Shown piece by piece: positions 11,496 through 21,645 of a stretch of DNA of 64,000 nucleotides (position 1 is its first letter; every line of letters begins with the position of its first letter). The DNA comes from Primulina eburnea. Taxonomy: Eukaryota; Streptophyta; Magnoliopsida; Lamiales; Gesneriaceae. The notes beneath the pieces are model-generated. The model had not been told where the DNA came from. It made no database searches and saw only the letters and a program-made list of their open reading frames with translations. A program made the position numbers and the translations under genes. The stretch lies in assembly GCF_022965805.1 (NCBI RefSeq), contig NC_133101.1, positions 1,860,001 to 1,924,000 of the forward strand, read 5' to 3'.

Positions 11496-11966
11496 ATGTC
11501 TACTCTGCAGAAGTTTAAGCTGTTAGCCACTCAGTGTGCGGTTGCGGGGAGTCCGACGAGGAGCCCTGCTGCGAGCCCGGTAATCCACCTCCGCCGGAGG
11601 AAGACTCTTCGAATGCTGCTCGGTCGGGGTGGAGGAAATGGCGGGAGGAGGCGGGTGGAGCGTGGTGAGATGAGCTTGACGGATCGGAGGGGGAGCAGTG
11701 ACGAGGGGAGTGCTCTGGAGAAAGGGGGTGAGTTTTCTGTCCGCCAGAAGTTGAAGGATTTGTTTGTGCTGTCGCCACCGGCGTTCGGAGGCAGTGTTTC
11801 GGAGAATGTGAGGGACGGGTTTACCCAACCCGGCGGCGGGGCAGGAGGCTCGGGTGATGGCGTTAGAGGGAATGGGGCTCGTATGGTGCGGCCAATCACG
11901 GCCACGTTTCGGCAGCGGTTGCTGAGAAGAGCTTGGCGACCTGTGCTCGTCGCTATACCTGAGTAA
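11496..11966 (+). CDS. intronless plant protein of unknown function
   Basis: The ORF has 156 residues and starts MSTLQKFKLLATQCAVAGSP. It is followed by a Ser/Pro stretch and a basic block (VIHLRRRKTLRMLL). The middle is a Gly/Arg-rich linker with probable disorder. A conserved-looking segment FSVRQKLKDLFVLSPP comes next, and a basic C-terminus (FRQRLLRRAWRPVLVAIPE) precedes TAA. The frame is GC-richer than its flanks and typical of plant coding DNA. I recall plant-specific proteins that begin very similarly and have no assigned function, but could not check this. There is no signal peptide, membrane span or catalytic motif. The start is the first ATG after a pyrimidine-rich leader. Minus-strand ORFs over this gene are shadows. 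Confidence 0.8.
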   Translation: MSTLQKFKLLATQCAVAGSPTRSPAASPVIHLRRRKTLRMLLGRGGGNGGRRRVERGEMSLTDRRGSSDEGSALEKGGEFSVRQKLKDLFVLSPPAFGGSVSENVRDGFTQPGGGAGGSGDGVRGNGARMVRPITATFRQRLLRRAWRPVLVAIPE

Positions 11967-12340
11967 TTAACTCTTTGGAAAATTGTGTGAAATTGTTTGG
12001 TTCAAGTTAAAATCCAGATACTCATCTTAATCCACACCCCTATTTGACAATTTTTCAGCAATTCAATGTTATTATATGATATAGAATTTTAAGATTCTTA
12101 TGATAGATTCGAAAGTTAATTTGGAAAAAATTTCCATATCCTCTTAACCATTGGATTAAATTAATTTTCTCGCAATGAGTTAATGAAGCATTCAAGGTTT
12201 ATCCCATTGATAAGTTAATTAATGGCAAATGAAAATGATTTACGGGTCCGGCCTGATGGACCGGCTTTAATAAGAGGTTTGGATGGATCTGCACATACCA
12301 ACGAATGTTAGGAACGCATGAAGTCGTTAAGTCACGAGTA

Positions 12341-12498
12341 GGTCTCATGTGAGACCGTCTCCACATATCATAATCTGTGAGACGGGTCAACCTTATCGAT
12401 ATTTACAATAAAAAGTAATACTTTTTCATAGGTGACCCAAATAAGATATCTATTTAATAAATACGATCCGTGAGACCGTCTCACACAAGTTTTTGCCT
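12341..12498 (+). repeat. GAGACCGTCTC palindromic repeat, copy 1
   Basis: The copy begins GGTCTCATGTGAGACCGTCTC and ends GAGACCGTCTCACACAAG plus TTTTTGCC. The middle carries GTGAGACGGGTCAACC, AATAAAAAGTAATAC and GGTGACCCAAATAAGA. It is one of three copies in 1.2 kb. Ends built from the palindrome GAGACGGTCTC suggest a short non-autonomous DNA element. Confidence 0.65.
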
Positions 12499-12917
12499 TA
12501 AATCAAATAGAAAATGCAAGACATCTCAAATTTGATCATAAATATCATATACATATGTAAATCCTTTTAAGAAGATATAAATGATTTAGTTTTACTATAT
12601 TTCTTTAATATATAAATATTTTAAGACGATATGTGATAGAGCAATATATATTGGAAAAAAAACGAAAAAGAAAATACGGATAACCACTAAATGGTCAATC
12701 TAAGTAGTTATCAAGTTTTAAGACTGAAAAATTGCAGAATCTTTCTCGGAAACACATCTGCGAATGTGAACCGTCCAATGTGGTTGTGATCAAGGCACCA
12801 AATTCGCGCAAGTGGCATTCCTACGTCATTAGAGGAACAAACAAACATGGGATTTATTGCTTCTTTGACCCAATCCAACGACAAAACAAACAAATTATTC
12901 TTCATTTATTTTTGTTT

Positions 12918-12948
<31 letters not shown>

Positions 12949-13110
12949 CGTCTCACGGATCTTAATCTATGAGATGGATCAACTCTACACATATTTATAA
13001 TAAAAAGTAATACTCTTAGATAAAAAGTGATATTTATTCATAGATGACCCAAATAAGAGATTTGTCTCACAAATATGACCCGTAAAACCGTCTCACATAG
13101 TTTTTGTCAT
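12949..13110 (+). repeat. GAGACCGTCTC palindromic repeat, copy 2 (diverged)
   Basis: It has the same order of motifs as the other copies (CGTCTCACGGATC, AATAAAAAGTAATAC, GACCCAAATAAGAGA, ACCGTCTCACATAG). It lies directly after a TA microsatellite (about 12929-12948), which probably replaced its left end. Confidence 0.6.
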
Positions 13111-13376
13111 ATATATATATGTGTGTATTGTTTTGATTGCTTATCGTTGTTGATATATACTAGCCGATGAAGCACACCATATTAAAAATATTTTCCGAAT
13201 GCAGATATCTTTGGATGTCACATTATGTCAAGTACTTAGTGAATAGTGAGACTAAATACCAAACAATTGCACTTAGACTATTGTTTCTTTTTATCTAAAC
13301 AAAACATGTGTATTATGGTATAACTCAAACAAAAGTATTCCATGCAACAATATTTGTTTCAATTGATACAAGAGTG

Positions 13377-13553
13377 AGTCTCATGTGAGACCGTCTCACG
13401 GGTCATAATCCGTGAGACGGGTCAACTCTACCCATATTCACAATAAAAAGTAATACTTTTAGCATAAAAAGTAATACTTTTTCATGGGTGACCCAAATAA
13501 GAGATCCGTCTCACAAATACGACCCGTAAGACCGTCTCACACAAGTTTTTGCC
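13377..13553 (+). repeat. GAGACCGTCTC palindromic repeat, copy 3 (best preserved)
   Basis: It opens GAGTCTCATGTGAGACCGTC and closes AAGACCGTCTCACACAAG plus TTTTTGCC. The inner AAAAAGTAATACTTTT block appears twice. No reading frame is present. Confidence 0.65.
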
Positions 13554-14339
13554 TTGATACAATACTTGATACAATGCAAATCGCAATCATATATGCATCT
13601 TCGAAATTGAAAAACCAAAGAAAAAGATCTTACCGAGATGAGATGTAATAAATTGAGCAAACATAATTTTGTGATTTTGAGAAAATCAGAGGATAATGTT
13701 TAAGGAAACAGAGATGGAGTGGTTGAGCGGTTTAAAAAAGCAACGTGGGCGTCTTGACTTTTTTGTCCAAAAGTACTAGAAGCAAATGTTATTTTGCGTT
13801 TTGTATATGTAATTTTATATTTGCGTAATCAAGTCGGACTAAAGTGGTTTCTATAAGGTGTTCAAACTTCATAAACAAAGAGATGTAGTTGAAATTACGA
13901 AAATGAATATACAGCGATATCTCGAGAAGTTTCTGGGTCATCGAGTTATCTTGGGACTCAAGCGGGAGATGGATCGAAAAGATAGGGGAAGTCGGGGTAA
14001 GAACCAGCCTAGGTGAAAAAAATGTTATTTCATAAACCATCATTGAGTTAGCAACAACCAAATAAGCTGATCAGACCAACACATGTTCGAGTGTACTCGG
14101 GCTCTCGGCTTAGCCCGTCAGCATAATAGGACTTAGAGGATCATGGGTCATGTCTTTGTTCTCACACCATGATCATTTGTCTGAGCATCTCAGTACATGC
14201 GTCGATTCTGGGTTCACAGTTATGGGCAAAAATCTTAGTCTGGTCTACTTGAAATTATAGAAAAAAGAAGAAATCTAGCAAAATTTTAAAAAAAATTATT
14301 TATCAAAAAAGTATAAAACAAGGCTCTAAAGCCGAAAAA
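13554..14339. other. intergenic DNA without a recognised feature
   Basis: AT-rich sequence with short chance ORFs. The minus ORF at 13789-14061 has no protein-like motif. Confidence 0.4.
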
Positions 14340-14494
14340 GAAAATAAAAAATTATAAGACTACTCTATATCAGTCGGGCCCTCGGACCCTACAACAACAA
14401 GATCCTCCCCTCTTGCCCTTTCCTCATCCTTTGAAAGCGAGTTGATGGCTCGGTCAAAGTCTGTAAAGCCTTTCTTATCCTCCGAGAGAAGGCC
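14340..14494 (-). pseudogene. gag-like retroelement fragment, distal part
   Basis: Read on the minus strand, the frame gives GLLSEDKKGFTDFDRAINSL then SKDEERARGEDLVVVGSEG. This acidic, helical composition resembles the end of a Gypsy-type gag region. It pairs with the fragment right of 16313. The two are separated by the LTR-like block, which suggests one original sequence split by an insertion. Confidence 0.4.
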
Positions 14495-16312
14495 TGTGAG
14501 AGCCCAGTCCAACCGGAAACCTCAAAGCCCAGCCTAAATGTCATTAAGTAAGTTAAAAAAAAAAAAAAAAAAAAGATAAACGTAAAAATTTATTTCTCTC
14601 TCCCCGTTTTCCTCCATCACCGAAAGCTTCAGCGTCCTTTCTTTCTTTTCGATTTCTAAGCTTTGACCGTCGATTGTGGCCGCTCCGATTGTCCAAAAAA
14701 TAAAGTAAATACATATTCGGAATCCTATCGACGAGAGCTATCCATTGATACCAAAATTTCACAGAAAACTCGCGACTCTCGGAAACCCGTCGGAGACCGT
14801 CGCCTGTTTTTCGCCGGAAAAGTTGGAAGGAAGCTTGGGTTAGGTTGTGTAAAGCTTAAATTCGAAGCTTTAAGCATTTTTCGAAATTTCAGAGGTATAA
14901 TTATGAATTTAGGGTTTCGAATTTTGGGGATTTTAAGTCAATTGAGTTCCAATAATTAATATATGTTGTATTATTGATTGTAGGTGATATATCGGAGCTC
15001 ATTGGAGGTATTAACGAAATTTCAGAATTTAATTGGGCATAATTTCGAAAATTCAAGAATTTTAGATTGGGTTTTCGAATTTTAGTGTTCAACAATTAAA
15101 TGTTTAGACGCTATAGAATTGACATATATTAATTTTAGAAATTTTAAAGCCTAAATTAAGAATTTTTGGAATTTTAGGCTAAATTAGTGAATATTGGAAA
15201 AATAAATGGGACCTGATATGAAATGTATTATTTGACACAGGATTGGATTCTGCGAGAAATCCTTAAGATATTTTGTGGTAAATTAAAGTCTGTTGAGGTA
15301 CGTATGAACCGTTTTATTATGACGTCTATAGTGATGTGAAATGACGTTAAGTACTTTGTAGTAAGTTGTGACGTGCTTTATGTGCTTCTGTGAATACTTG
15401 ATTGCATTCATGGATTTATTTGAGTTGATGCATAGCATTTCGAGCCTTGACTCCGTTGATTGCTAGCATTACTGATCTGTTGCGATGTTGCGTCATCTAT
15501 GGAGTGAGTGATAGGATTAGATCACTCCTGACATCTCATCGATGGAATGGGTGATAGGACTAGCACTCCTGATGACTTGCATGAGGGCTGAGCGGGTCGC
15601 ACCCGTACCCTCGATGCTACGTGCATGGATAGCGACGGCATGCTATTACGTTGCTGCATTCCTGGCACGGGTGGCCACTGTTCTTGTTGCTGATGCGTTT
15701 CATTTGGACTCCGCTTTGGTATCCATTATTTTGTTGTTACCTTTCACGCATTGCATTACATTGCATTGCATCGCATTGTACTTGATTTTATTTCATGTCA
15801 GTTATATTTGACGTAATATTACTGGTTCGTCGTACTGGGGCCCGACCCCTCGTTTCTTTTATGCTGTGGTTGTTTTTGATGCCATAGCAGGTTATCCAGG
15901 AGGATTTGACGCGTCTGGTGGAGCGTCGGGTAGTGGTGCCCAGTCGTCGAGTCGTGGTTGAGAGTTTCCCAGATATATATATACACTATATTATGGAGTC
16001 ATACATTTACCGGGGAGATGCCCCGTGTAGCTGTACTGTTGTTTTACGATGTTTTGAATCGATAGTGGTGTGATCGAGCCTTGCCGGCTCTGCATGTGTT
16101 TAGTCCCGGCCAGTGCGGCTATAGGTTTGTGAATTGCGATTATGACTTTATTTCGAGTATATAAATATTGTTTGTGATGTTTTGATTTTTTTTGGGATGT
16201 CCTATTTACGAATAGGTCATGCCGAAATTTCTGTAGGCCCAAAATGGACAAATAATCGCTTTCGCTGTTTACGTTAATAAATCCTGGTTGTTTGGTCATT
16301 AAACGTTAATCA
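14495..16312 (+). mobile_element. probable solo LTR (about 1.8 kb)
   Basis: The block starts TGTGAGAGCCC and ends GTTAATCA, the TG..CA form of LTR ends, and has no coding capacity. It contains a poly-A run (14559-14578), a CT-rich tract (14595-14650) and a CATTGCATTGCAT-type stretch near 15745-15780. It interrupts a gag-like frame on the minus strand. The flanking five bases (AGGCC, GGAGC) do not match, so the target duplication is lost or the edges are slightly off. Confidence 0.45.
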
Positions 16313-16600
16313 GGAGCACGGGCCCCCACAAGGCCAGCCTCTTCAAACAGCTCCTAGTACTTATCGAAGCCAGTCTGGAAGAAGGAGTCGGCCTTGTCCT
16401 CAACCGTTACTTTGAACTCTTTGACTGAAGGAACGAAGTCTACCATTTGGCTAGTGCTTTCTTTTCGGTAGTCGCCTTTTGGGCTTCTTACCTCTTTTCT
16501 CCTGGTGCCTTCTCAGCATCTCATATCTTGGCGAAGACTTCTTGTATCTCGGGATTATCTTCAAAAACGAGAAAAATGCCAAACAATAAAATAAAAAGTC
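16313..16600 (-). pseudogene. gag-like retroelement fragment, proximal part
   Basis: On the minus strand the sequence reads VDFVPSVKEFKVTVEDKADS, FFQTGFDKY, a stop, then ELFEEAGLVGARAP up to the LTR-like edge at 16312. The pattern resembles the C-terminal gag region of Gypsy elements in plants. An internal stop shows decay. Confidence 0.4.
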
Positions 16601-16844
16601 AAAAGGAAGGAAAAGGGAAGAAAGGAAATGGCATCGGGTTGAGCACCTGAGGTGACAAATTCATCGATAGTTCTATATGTAGGGTCCTCAGTTTAGGCAC
16701 TCAACCCAAAGGCTACCAAGTCCTCTATTGAAACAAGACGTGAAGAAGAAAATTTGTGCTCTTCCACAAACTCCTGGCTCTAAAAGTAAGGTTCCTGGGT
16801 TTTATAGATACCAAGGGCCTCGGGTTGGGCAGGTAGTTTGGGCC

Positions 16845-17345
16845 AATGTTCTCCAAATCGGACCGGACTGGTCGGTCGGACCGGTTCAACCGCGAACCGG
16901 TCTGGAACCGGCCTCCAGACCGGTTCGGAGATAAGTAAAAACCAGGAAAACAGGTTTAACCGGGAAAAAACCGGTTAAAACCCGGTTAAACCGGAAAAAC
17001 CAGAAACCGGCCGGTCTTTAGGAACCGGAAACCGGCTGGTCTTGATGTTTGCTACTTTTTTGTATAATTAAACTTGATGTTTTCTTGGGCACTTAAACTT
17101 GGTCATCACTATTTGGTTACATGTTAGGTGTAATTTGGATTTTTGAATTTGAAAAGTGATGTTTATTTGGATATTTGTTGTAATTTTCATCTTAAAAATT
17201 AAGTAAAAACTATAAAAACATAAATAATTAATATTTTACTATTTTATTTAGTATATAAAATAAATAAAATATTAATTTTATTGATCCGGTTTCGACCGTC
17301 CGGTCGAACTGGTTGAACCGGTTGAACCCGTTTTTAAGGCTTGAC
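16845..17345. mobile_element. MITE-like element rich in ACCGGTT repeats
   Basis: The left part (16855-17040) and right part (17283-17345) carry many ACCGGTT/AACCGG motifs in opposite orientation, flanking an AT-rich centre. The outermost sequences (CAAATCGGACCGG; CCCGTTTTTAAGGC on the other side) are roughly inverted. There is no coding potential. Exact ends are uncertain. Confidence 0.5.
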
Positions 17346-17594
17346 CGGTTCGATTATTATATATGTAATTTTTTATTGTTATTATTTATTGAAAATTATT
17401 TTTATTATTATATATGTAATTTTTTATTATTATTAATTTAATTCTTCGTATTATTTGAAAAAAAAAATTTAAAAAAATTAAGGTGAATCAGTCAACCTTG
17501 TTGATTTTATATTTAATTATAAAAAATATAGCAGTAATGTTGGAGGCTCATCATTGGAATGCACAATCACACGGGTAAAAAGGGATGAATTGAG

Positions 17595-17790
17595 ACAGAG
17601 CTAGTAGCTCAGTTTGTCTCACTGGTTGTTTTTTGTCTATAGAGCGGGGGTTCGAATTCCGATCTTTTTGTACCAGATGAATTAACTTTCATATCATGTG
17701 TATAGTGCAGGCTCCTTGCCGACCAATCGATATTTCACGAGTAAAAAATCCTCGATAAGGCCATATGCCAGATGAATCCCAGAAAAGGAA
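17595..17790 (+). mobile_element. tRNA-derived SINE-like sequence
   Basis: An A-box-like TAGCTCAGTTTGTC (near 17608) and a B-box-like GGGTTCGAATTCC (near 17648) are spaced about 40 bases apart, as in a tRNA-derived pol III promoter. The body does not fold as a full tRNA, and the sequence continues into a non-tRNA tail. The element could be an old SINE. Confidence 0.4.
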
Positions 17791-18580
17791 AGAAGTCGGA
17801 CCATATCAGGAAGACTTGATATTTTGTTTCTTCAAAAGTTCACTTATTTTTTTATTTTTTTTTATTTGATACAATCTTCACACCCCTAAAGGGTCTGGTC
17901 TATCCTTATACTTTTAACTCTCATATTTATTCGTATACATGAATAAATAAAGGAACATAAAAACGTACATACCACATACGTAGAATTTCTTTTTTTAATT
18001 AATTAAGAGGGTGGGGTTTGTGGGTAAAACCCATTTTACCTCTCCCAAATTTGGAGAAGGTGATGATTGGCAAGTACACACGTAGATAGATACTCCACTT
18101 TTGCTCCACCGAGTTCTGTCCGCGTCGCGTCAATAGTTGACTGCTAGCTGGCTGGTCTCCGGATGAAGCTTCTTGGAGTAGCTTGTGTCCCTTTGGTGTT
18201 GGTGAAAGTAAGCCTACGTGAAAACCATGAGTTCGTGCGTAATGCATCACATAATGAAGCTAATTTTATTTTGGTTAATTACAAACGCTATTGCTATGAA
18301 ATAACAAGATTTTTGTCATGACCATTAATGCTATGTGTTTTCAACTCATGATCACACGTATTCTCGAAAACACGTGTGGACAAATGTGTATTCGTTCAAA
18401 TTTTGAAAACATGACGATGCGTGTACTCAAGACTTGAAAATACGGAGAATTAATTTTTTTCACAGGGGATTTTAAGCAATCTCAATATTTTACAAAGATA
18501 GTGTATGCAATTTACTCTATTTATATCATTTTGCCTACTCTGGATGTTCGAGTTAGTGGAGTAGGTGAATACTTAACAAA
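17791..18580. other. intergenic DNA without a recognised feature
   Basis: The minus-strand ORF at 17999-18250 (83 residues) has no recognisable motif and is not counted as a gene. Confidence 0.35.
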
Positions 18581-18589
18581 TAATTATGG

Positions 18590-18845
18590 TTTTAATTACC
18601 CCGACAACATCTTCTCGGGCGAGCCTCTTGCATAAGACTTGCCTTATACAGTTTATCTTACTAGCGTGATTTGTAGGCTACTGCGTTAGTCAAAAGGTTT
18701 ACCCATAGCGCACTAAAATGCAGTCACGAGGGGTTATCACGTCAAAGCTTGGCTAGTATGGTTTAGCTAACTAGCATAATTTATAGACTATCATGTTAGC
18801 CCGATGATATACTCAATATGCACCGAAAAATGGCGACGACAGATT
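18590..18845. repeat. dispersed-repeat-like block with internal duplication
   Basis: The two halves carry similar units: ACTAGCGTGATTTGTAGGCT (18660s) and ACTAGCATAATTTATAGACT (18770s), each followed by a GTTAG motif. The block is GC-richer than its flanks and has no open frame. I recall similar sequence as a common plant repeat but could not check. Confidence 0.35.
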
Positions 18846-19242
18846 CTCAAGACTTAAAAAAAATTTACACGGAGATGCTTCTTCCTTTCTATTTAACACA
18901 ATAACATACATCAACGTTATCAGGTTTGATCCAATGCAATGATTACCCTATAATGTGATACCACTTAAATTGTAATATTAAAATTTTAATAATCAATTAT
19001 GTAAATGATTAATATGTATAAAAAAGTTTCACGTATCATTTTACCAAACGGATCTTCGATCCGATATGGTTCGTAAAAAAATATTAATTTTTATGTTGTT
19101 ATAAATATGAATCAATTCGACTTGTATTACCGTATTACATTAGACTTCTTCCCTATAGTAATGTATAATGATACAATTAATTTTTGTTTTGATGTGAATA
19201 AACTAAATTTTAATAAAAGGACTAGAGGCATCAGGCATATGG

Positions 19243-19420
19243 GCCTCAACTCTACAATCATGGTGTCAATAGCAGGAGCCAGCAAGTTCCAGGAAAAGAT
19301 GAAAGTTGATTAGACCCAAAAGACCTGACTTCAACACCCCCTTCAATTTCCTCTTTGTTCACTAGTCACTACTTTCACCATACTTTCTTCGAATTCTTCT
19401 GGTGCACTCGATGGCGACAT
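19243..19420 (+). promoter_or_regulatory. relic copy of the thaumatin-gene upstream region
   Basis: This stretch aligns along its length with 19561-19733: shared CTCAACTCT, AGCAGGAGCCAGCAAGTTCC versus AGCAGCAGCCAGCAAGTTCC, AAAAGACCTG, AACACCCCCTTC, GTTCACTAGT, ACATACTTTCT-like and GCACTCGATG. It ends at a matching ATG (19411), but no thaumatin frame follows. It is best read as what is left after a tandem duplication of the gene start. Confidence 0.65.
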
Positions 19421-19560
19421 AGCCGACATAAAGTCCTTAGGTAAAAGCTATGATCCAGTCGGTGGATCTGAAGGTACGAGGCCCCATAAAATGTGTGAAC
19501 TCCATGCCCAATGCATGGTGGATGTCACGCCGGGTGATAAAAGTAGCATAGTCTTTCCAC

Positions 19561-19731
19561 GGGTCTCAACTCTCAAATCATGGGGTCATGAATAGCAGCA
19601 GCCAGCAAGTTCCTGGAAAGATAAAACTTGATTAGAACCAAAAGACCTGGCATTAACACCCCCTTCGATTTCCGCTTCGTTCACTAGTAACTAATCTAAC
19701 ATACTTTCTGCGAATTTCTCTGGCGCACTCG
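19561..19731 (+). promoter_or_regulatory. proximal upstream/leader region of the thaumatin exon
   Basis: It lies directly before the ATG at 19732 and is duplicated at 19243-19420. Conservation of both copies right up to the ATG suggests it includes the leader. Confidence 0.45.
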
Positions 19732-20456
19732 ATGCCGAGATCTTTCATGTATTCTTCCAATATCTTATCCACCATTATTTTGTTCTACACCTTTACCTGC
19801 ATATCGTGGTTTCCAGAAGTGGTACTTGTAAATGGCGCCACATTTACGCTCGTGAACAACTGTACTCAAACTATTTGGTCGGAGATTTCGGAAACCTTAC
19901 CAGGTATTAATAATTCCACAGTAGTAGAGCAACCAGAGGGTAGCTCCCGATTCTTCACTGCTTCAAAAGGGTGGATGGGTCAGTTCCGGGCCAGAACAGG
20001 GTGCACCTTCAATTCCACGGGCCAAGACTACTCCTGCAGCAACTGTGACTTTGGCCAAATGTTTTGCAACGGCCACAAATTCACCGCCATCACCCAGGCG
20101 AAGTTCTCCATCGGTGATCTCAATTCCACGGACTTGTACAAAATCAGCCTGGTCGATGGCTTCAACTTGCCTATGCTGATAGAAGCCAAAGGGGATTCAG
20201 GACAGATCTGCCAATCCATAGGCTGCACAGAGGACGTGAATGGGCTGTGCCCGGTGGAGCTGAGAACTGAAACTGGCGACGCATGCCAGAACCCATGTCA
20301 AGTGTTCCGCTCGTCGGGTTGCGGGCTGTCGAAGTATTCGCAGTTGTTCAAGAGTGCGTGTCCTCTGGCTTACAGCTTACCGACAGACGAGGCCAGTGCT
20401 TCCTTCAGTTGCACTGCCGGACATTATGTCATCACCTTCTGTCCCTCCCCATTCAG
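19732..20456 (+). CDS. thaumatin-like (PR5) ectodomain exon, probably part of a receptor kinase
   Basis: The exon codes for a hydrophobic signal peptide (STIILFYTFTCISWFPEVVL) and a full thaumatin fold: FTLVNNCTQTIWSEIS, WMGQFRARTGC, DFGQMFCNGH, QICQSIGC, ACQNPCQVF, FKSACPLAYSLPTDEASASF and YVITFCPSP. It has the many paired cysteines of the family. The frame does not stop after CP as in secreted PR5 proteins. Instead a donor AG|gtacat follows at 20457 (phase 2), and the read-through residues are not protein-like. Thaumatin domains of this type occur in PR5K receptor kinases. Splicing to an acceptor ending at 21659 would join it in frame to the GUB_WAK exon of the next kinase gene. A stand-alone, truncated thaumatin gene is the alternative. 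Confidence 0.8.
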
Positions 20457-20869
20457 GTACATCTCTTTAATGAACATGGCTAAGAGAAAACTTGCGATTT
20501 CAGTTGAGATACTTTGCTATTCTTGTTCTCAAATTTTATTGGGAAATTTAGGGAGAAGGGAGTGGGATCAGAAGTATTTACTATTTACAAAAAAGATCCA
20601 TAAGTCAATTTATTTATATGTTCATGTGTTTTAAGTATAAATACATCATTAAATTTGATTACATATATACATTTATTTTAAACACGTAATTCATTCTCAT
20701 CAATCATCCATTATATTCTCATAAGTCGACTCAACCTAAATCCTCTCCTCGATCCCTTTTCCATTTCCTTTCCGGCTATAATTTTCAACGCAAATCGACG
20801 CAATGACTAACAATAATATGATAATATTAACGTTTATTTCGATTTATTGTTTATTTTCGTTCGTCGATC

Positions 20870-21025
20870 GACTGGTTGAGGAAAAAAATTTCGACCACGT
20901 TTTGGGTCGATTAAGAATTTTTTTTGGTCAACAACAAAATTTTGGTCGACCAAGAAAATTAATCTTGGTCGACCCATAATACTTGGTCGACCAACTTAAT
21001 TTTGGTCGACCAATTTTCTGGATGG
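20870..21025. repeat. cluster of TTGGTCGACCAA-like palindromes
   Basis: At least six variants of GGTCGAC or TGGTCGACCAA occur in about 150 bases, in both orientations, within the AT-rich interval between the thaumatin and GUB_WAK exons. Hairpins are likely. There is no coding potential. Confidence 0.55.
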
Positions 21026-21645
21026 ACTCTTATTTTTTCTTAAAATAGATACGGTGTCGACCGAGAAGAAAAAAGAAAAAAAATTAATTAAGTTAAGAGT
21101 TTAATTGCAGTTAACGTAATAATCACGAGTCAATTCTTTATTTTTTAAAAAAAAAATTCAGAGCCCTTGTTTTTTAAATTTTTTATGTCTCAATCCCATT
21201 TTTTTAACGACCCAATTTTAGTCTAGTCTGTAATTTTTTGTTGTTGCCTTAGATTGAAAGGAATACAAGAATTTGACAGCATATATCAAATATAGAATTG
21301 ATAGAAAATAAATATAAAATAAAATATTATTATAATATCATGTAATTAACTTGATAAGATCAGACGTTTTAGACAAATCTAAAATTACATTATAACTCAA
21401 TATAATTAGTATGTGGTTCTCTTATTTACATATAGTAAAAGATAAGTAGTAATCTTTTGCATGTGCGCGCTCGTATTTTAAATTGTGGTACTAAATAGAT
21501 TTTGTACAAAAAGTATTTAAAAAATAAATGTATAGATAAATTTATTTTGACAATTTTCAATTTCAACATGACGTTGAATTGTCAAATGTCTTTCATTTAA
21601 TCGTTTTGATTTTGATTTTCTTAGTTGATTTTATAAAATAAAATC

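Noticed and set aside
17595..17670. Possible tRNA gene (A and B box-like motifs)
   Set aside because: The arms do not form a full cloverleaf and the sequence runs on into a non-tRNA tail; kept as SINE-like only.
17999..18250. 83-residue minus-strand ORF
   Set aside because: No motif, no neighbouring gene structure and only chance length for this composition.
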